Shown: positions 63,839-64,000 of the stretch, piece after piece | How positions within the stretch are numbered: position 1 is the first letter of the stretch | How the letters are laid out: every line of letters starts with the position of its first letter | Position numbers and translations under genes: made by a program | NCBI RefSeq assembly: GCF_003315485.1 | Contig: NZ_QNSE01000008.1 | Span: forward strand, 1-64,000 | DNA: 64,000 nucleotides | Direction: 5' to 3' | Source of the DNA: Marinomonas rhizomae | GTDB taxonomy: Bacteria; Pseudomonadota; Gammaproteobacteria; Pseudomonadales; Marinomonadaceae | Notes under the pieces: model-generated | Told to the model about the DNA's origin: nothing | The model's input: only the letters and a program-made list of their open reading frames with translations | Database searches by the model: none

Positions 63839-64000
63839 AACTTCTGGTGCGAGCCGATGCCTCTGTCGAGATCGGCATGGGGCATAGAGTTCGTTGCCAA
63901 GCTTTGATCCATGCTTTTATTCAATTAGGCTGGCAATGTCAGTTTGTGGTTGACCGTCGTTATCAAGCTTTTGCTTCTCCTGACGATTGTTTTATCGGTG
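63835..64000 (+). CDS. pseG: PseG, UDP-sugar hydrolase of pseudaminic acid synthesis (5' part, cut by window end)
   Basis: The GTG at 63835 overlaps the pseI stop (GTGA) and opens a frame that runs to the window edge (55 codons). The N-terminus VKLLVRADASVEIGMGHRVR with CQAL next is the PseG signature (normally GxGHxxRCLAL), which binds the UDP-sugar. PseG removes UDP from UDP-2,4-diacetamido-trideoxy-altrose, the step just before PseI. Only the first part is visible, but sequence and position agree. Confidence 0.88.
   Translation, partial: MKLLVRADASVEIGMGHRVRCQALIHAFIQLGWQCQFVVDRRYQAFASPDDCFIG

Overview
The window looks like a chromosomal segment of a marine gammaproteobacterium of the Oceanospirillales type. 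Marinomonas is my best guess, from gene content, AT-rich codon use and the flagellar gene order, but no marker here fixes the genus. Most genes are intact, conserved housekeeping or motility genes. I see no insertion sequence, prophage, plasmid function or CRISPR array.

Layout. The left edge is the 3' end of a 5S rRNA gene with its terminator, followed by a degenerate echo of that 5S tail and about 1 kb with no convincing gene. Then come a cold-shock protein, a DUF2058 protein, an outer-membrane porin, an orphan ChrR-like cupin, a fumarylacetoacetase-family enzyme, a DTW-domain tRNA-modification enzyme, an ammonium transporter (behind a good sigma-54-type promoter), a second cold-shock protein and a GST-like protein (1-8.4 kb). 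From 8.4 to 14.7 kb lie bamD, rluD, pgeF, clpB and an outer-membrane beta-barrel gene. A tandem tRNA array (Gln-Met-Gln-Met-Gln) follows. A long minus-strand run then reads TPR lipoprotein-lolB-ispE-prs-rplY-pth-ychF. Divergent from it is hemA-prfA-prmC. After yaaA, a small orphan, a BASS-like membrane protein and an Aer-type chemoreceptor comes the minus-strand hemC-hemD-hemX-hemY operon, with argH divergent. The lptM-lysA-dapF-DUF484-HAD operon lacks the xerC gene usually found inside it; trxA follows.

From 40.4 kb to the right edge the window is flagellar: flgBCDE, flgFGHIJ, flgKL, an HD-GYP-like gene with a broken HD dyad, two flagellin genes, flaG-fliD-fliS-fliT-like, then a Maf-type glycosyltransferase, pseI and the start of pseG. 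The order and promoters suggest a hierarchy. Sigma-54-type sites precede flgB and flgK (hook and basal body, hook-filament junction). Sigma-28 (FliA) sites precede both flagellin genes, in tandem for the first. The terminal maf-pseI-pseG set implies that the filament is glycosylated with pseudaminic acid or a close relative.

The least ordinary parts are: the 2.2-kb gap between the flagellin genes, which holds six tandem copies of a roughly 200-237-bp repeat; a perfect nine-copy heptanucleotide repeat that starts right after the stop of the HD-GYP-like gene, upstream of the first flagellin; an internal duplication in the hook protein; and very acidic inserts in FliD and FlgH. I found no defence island or clearly new multi-gene system. 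The inter-flagellin repeat array and its surroundings are the best candidates for something undescribed.
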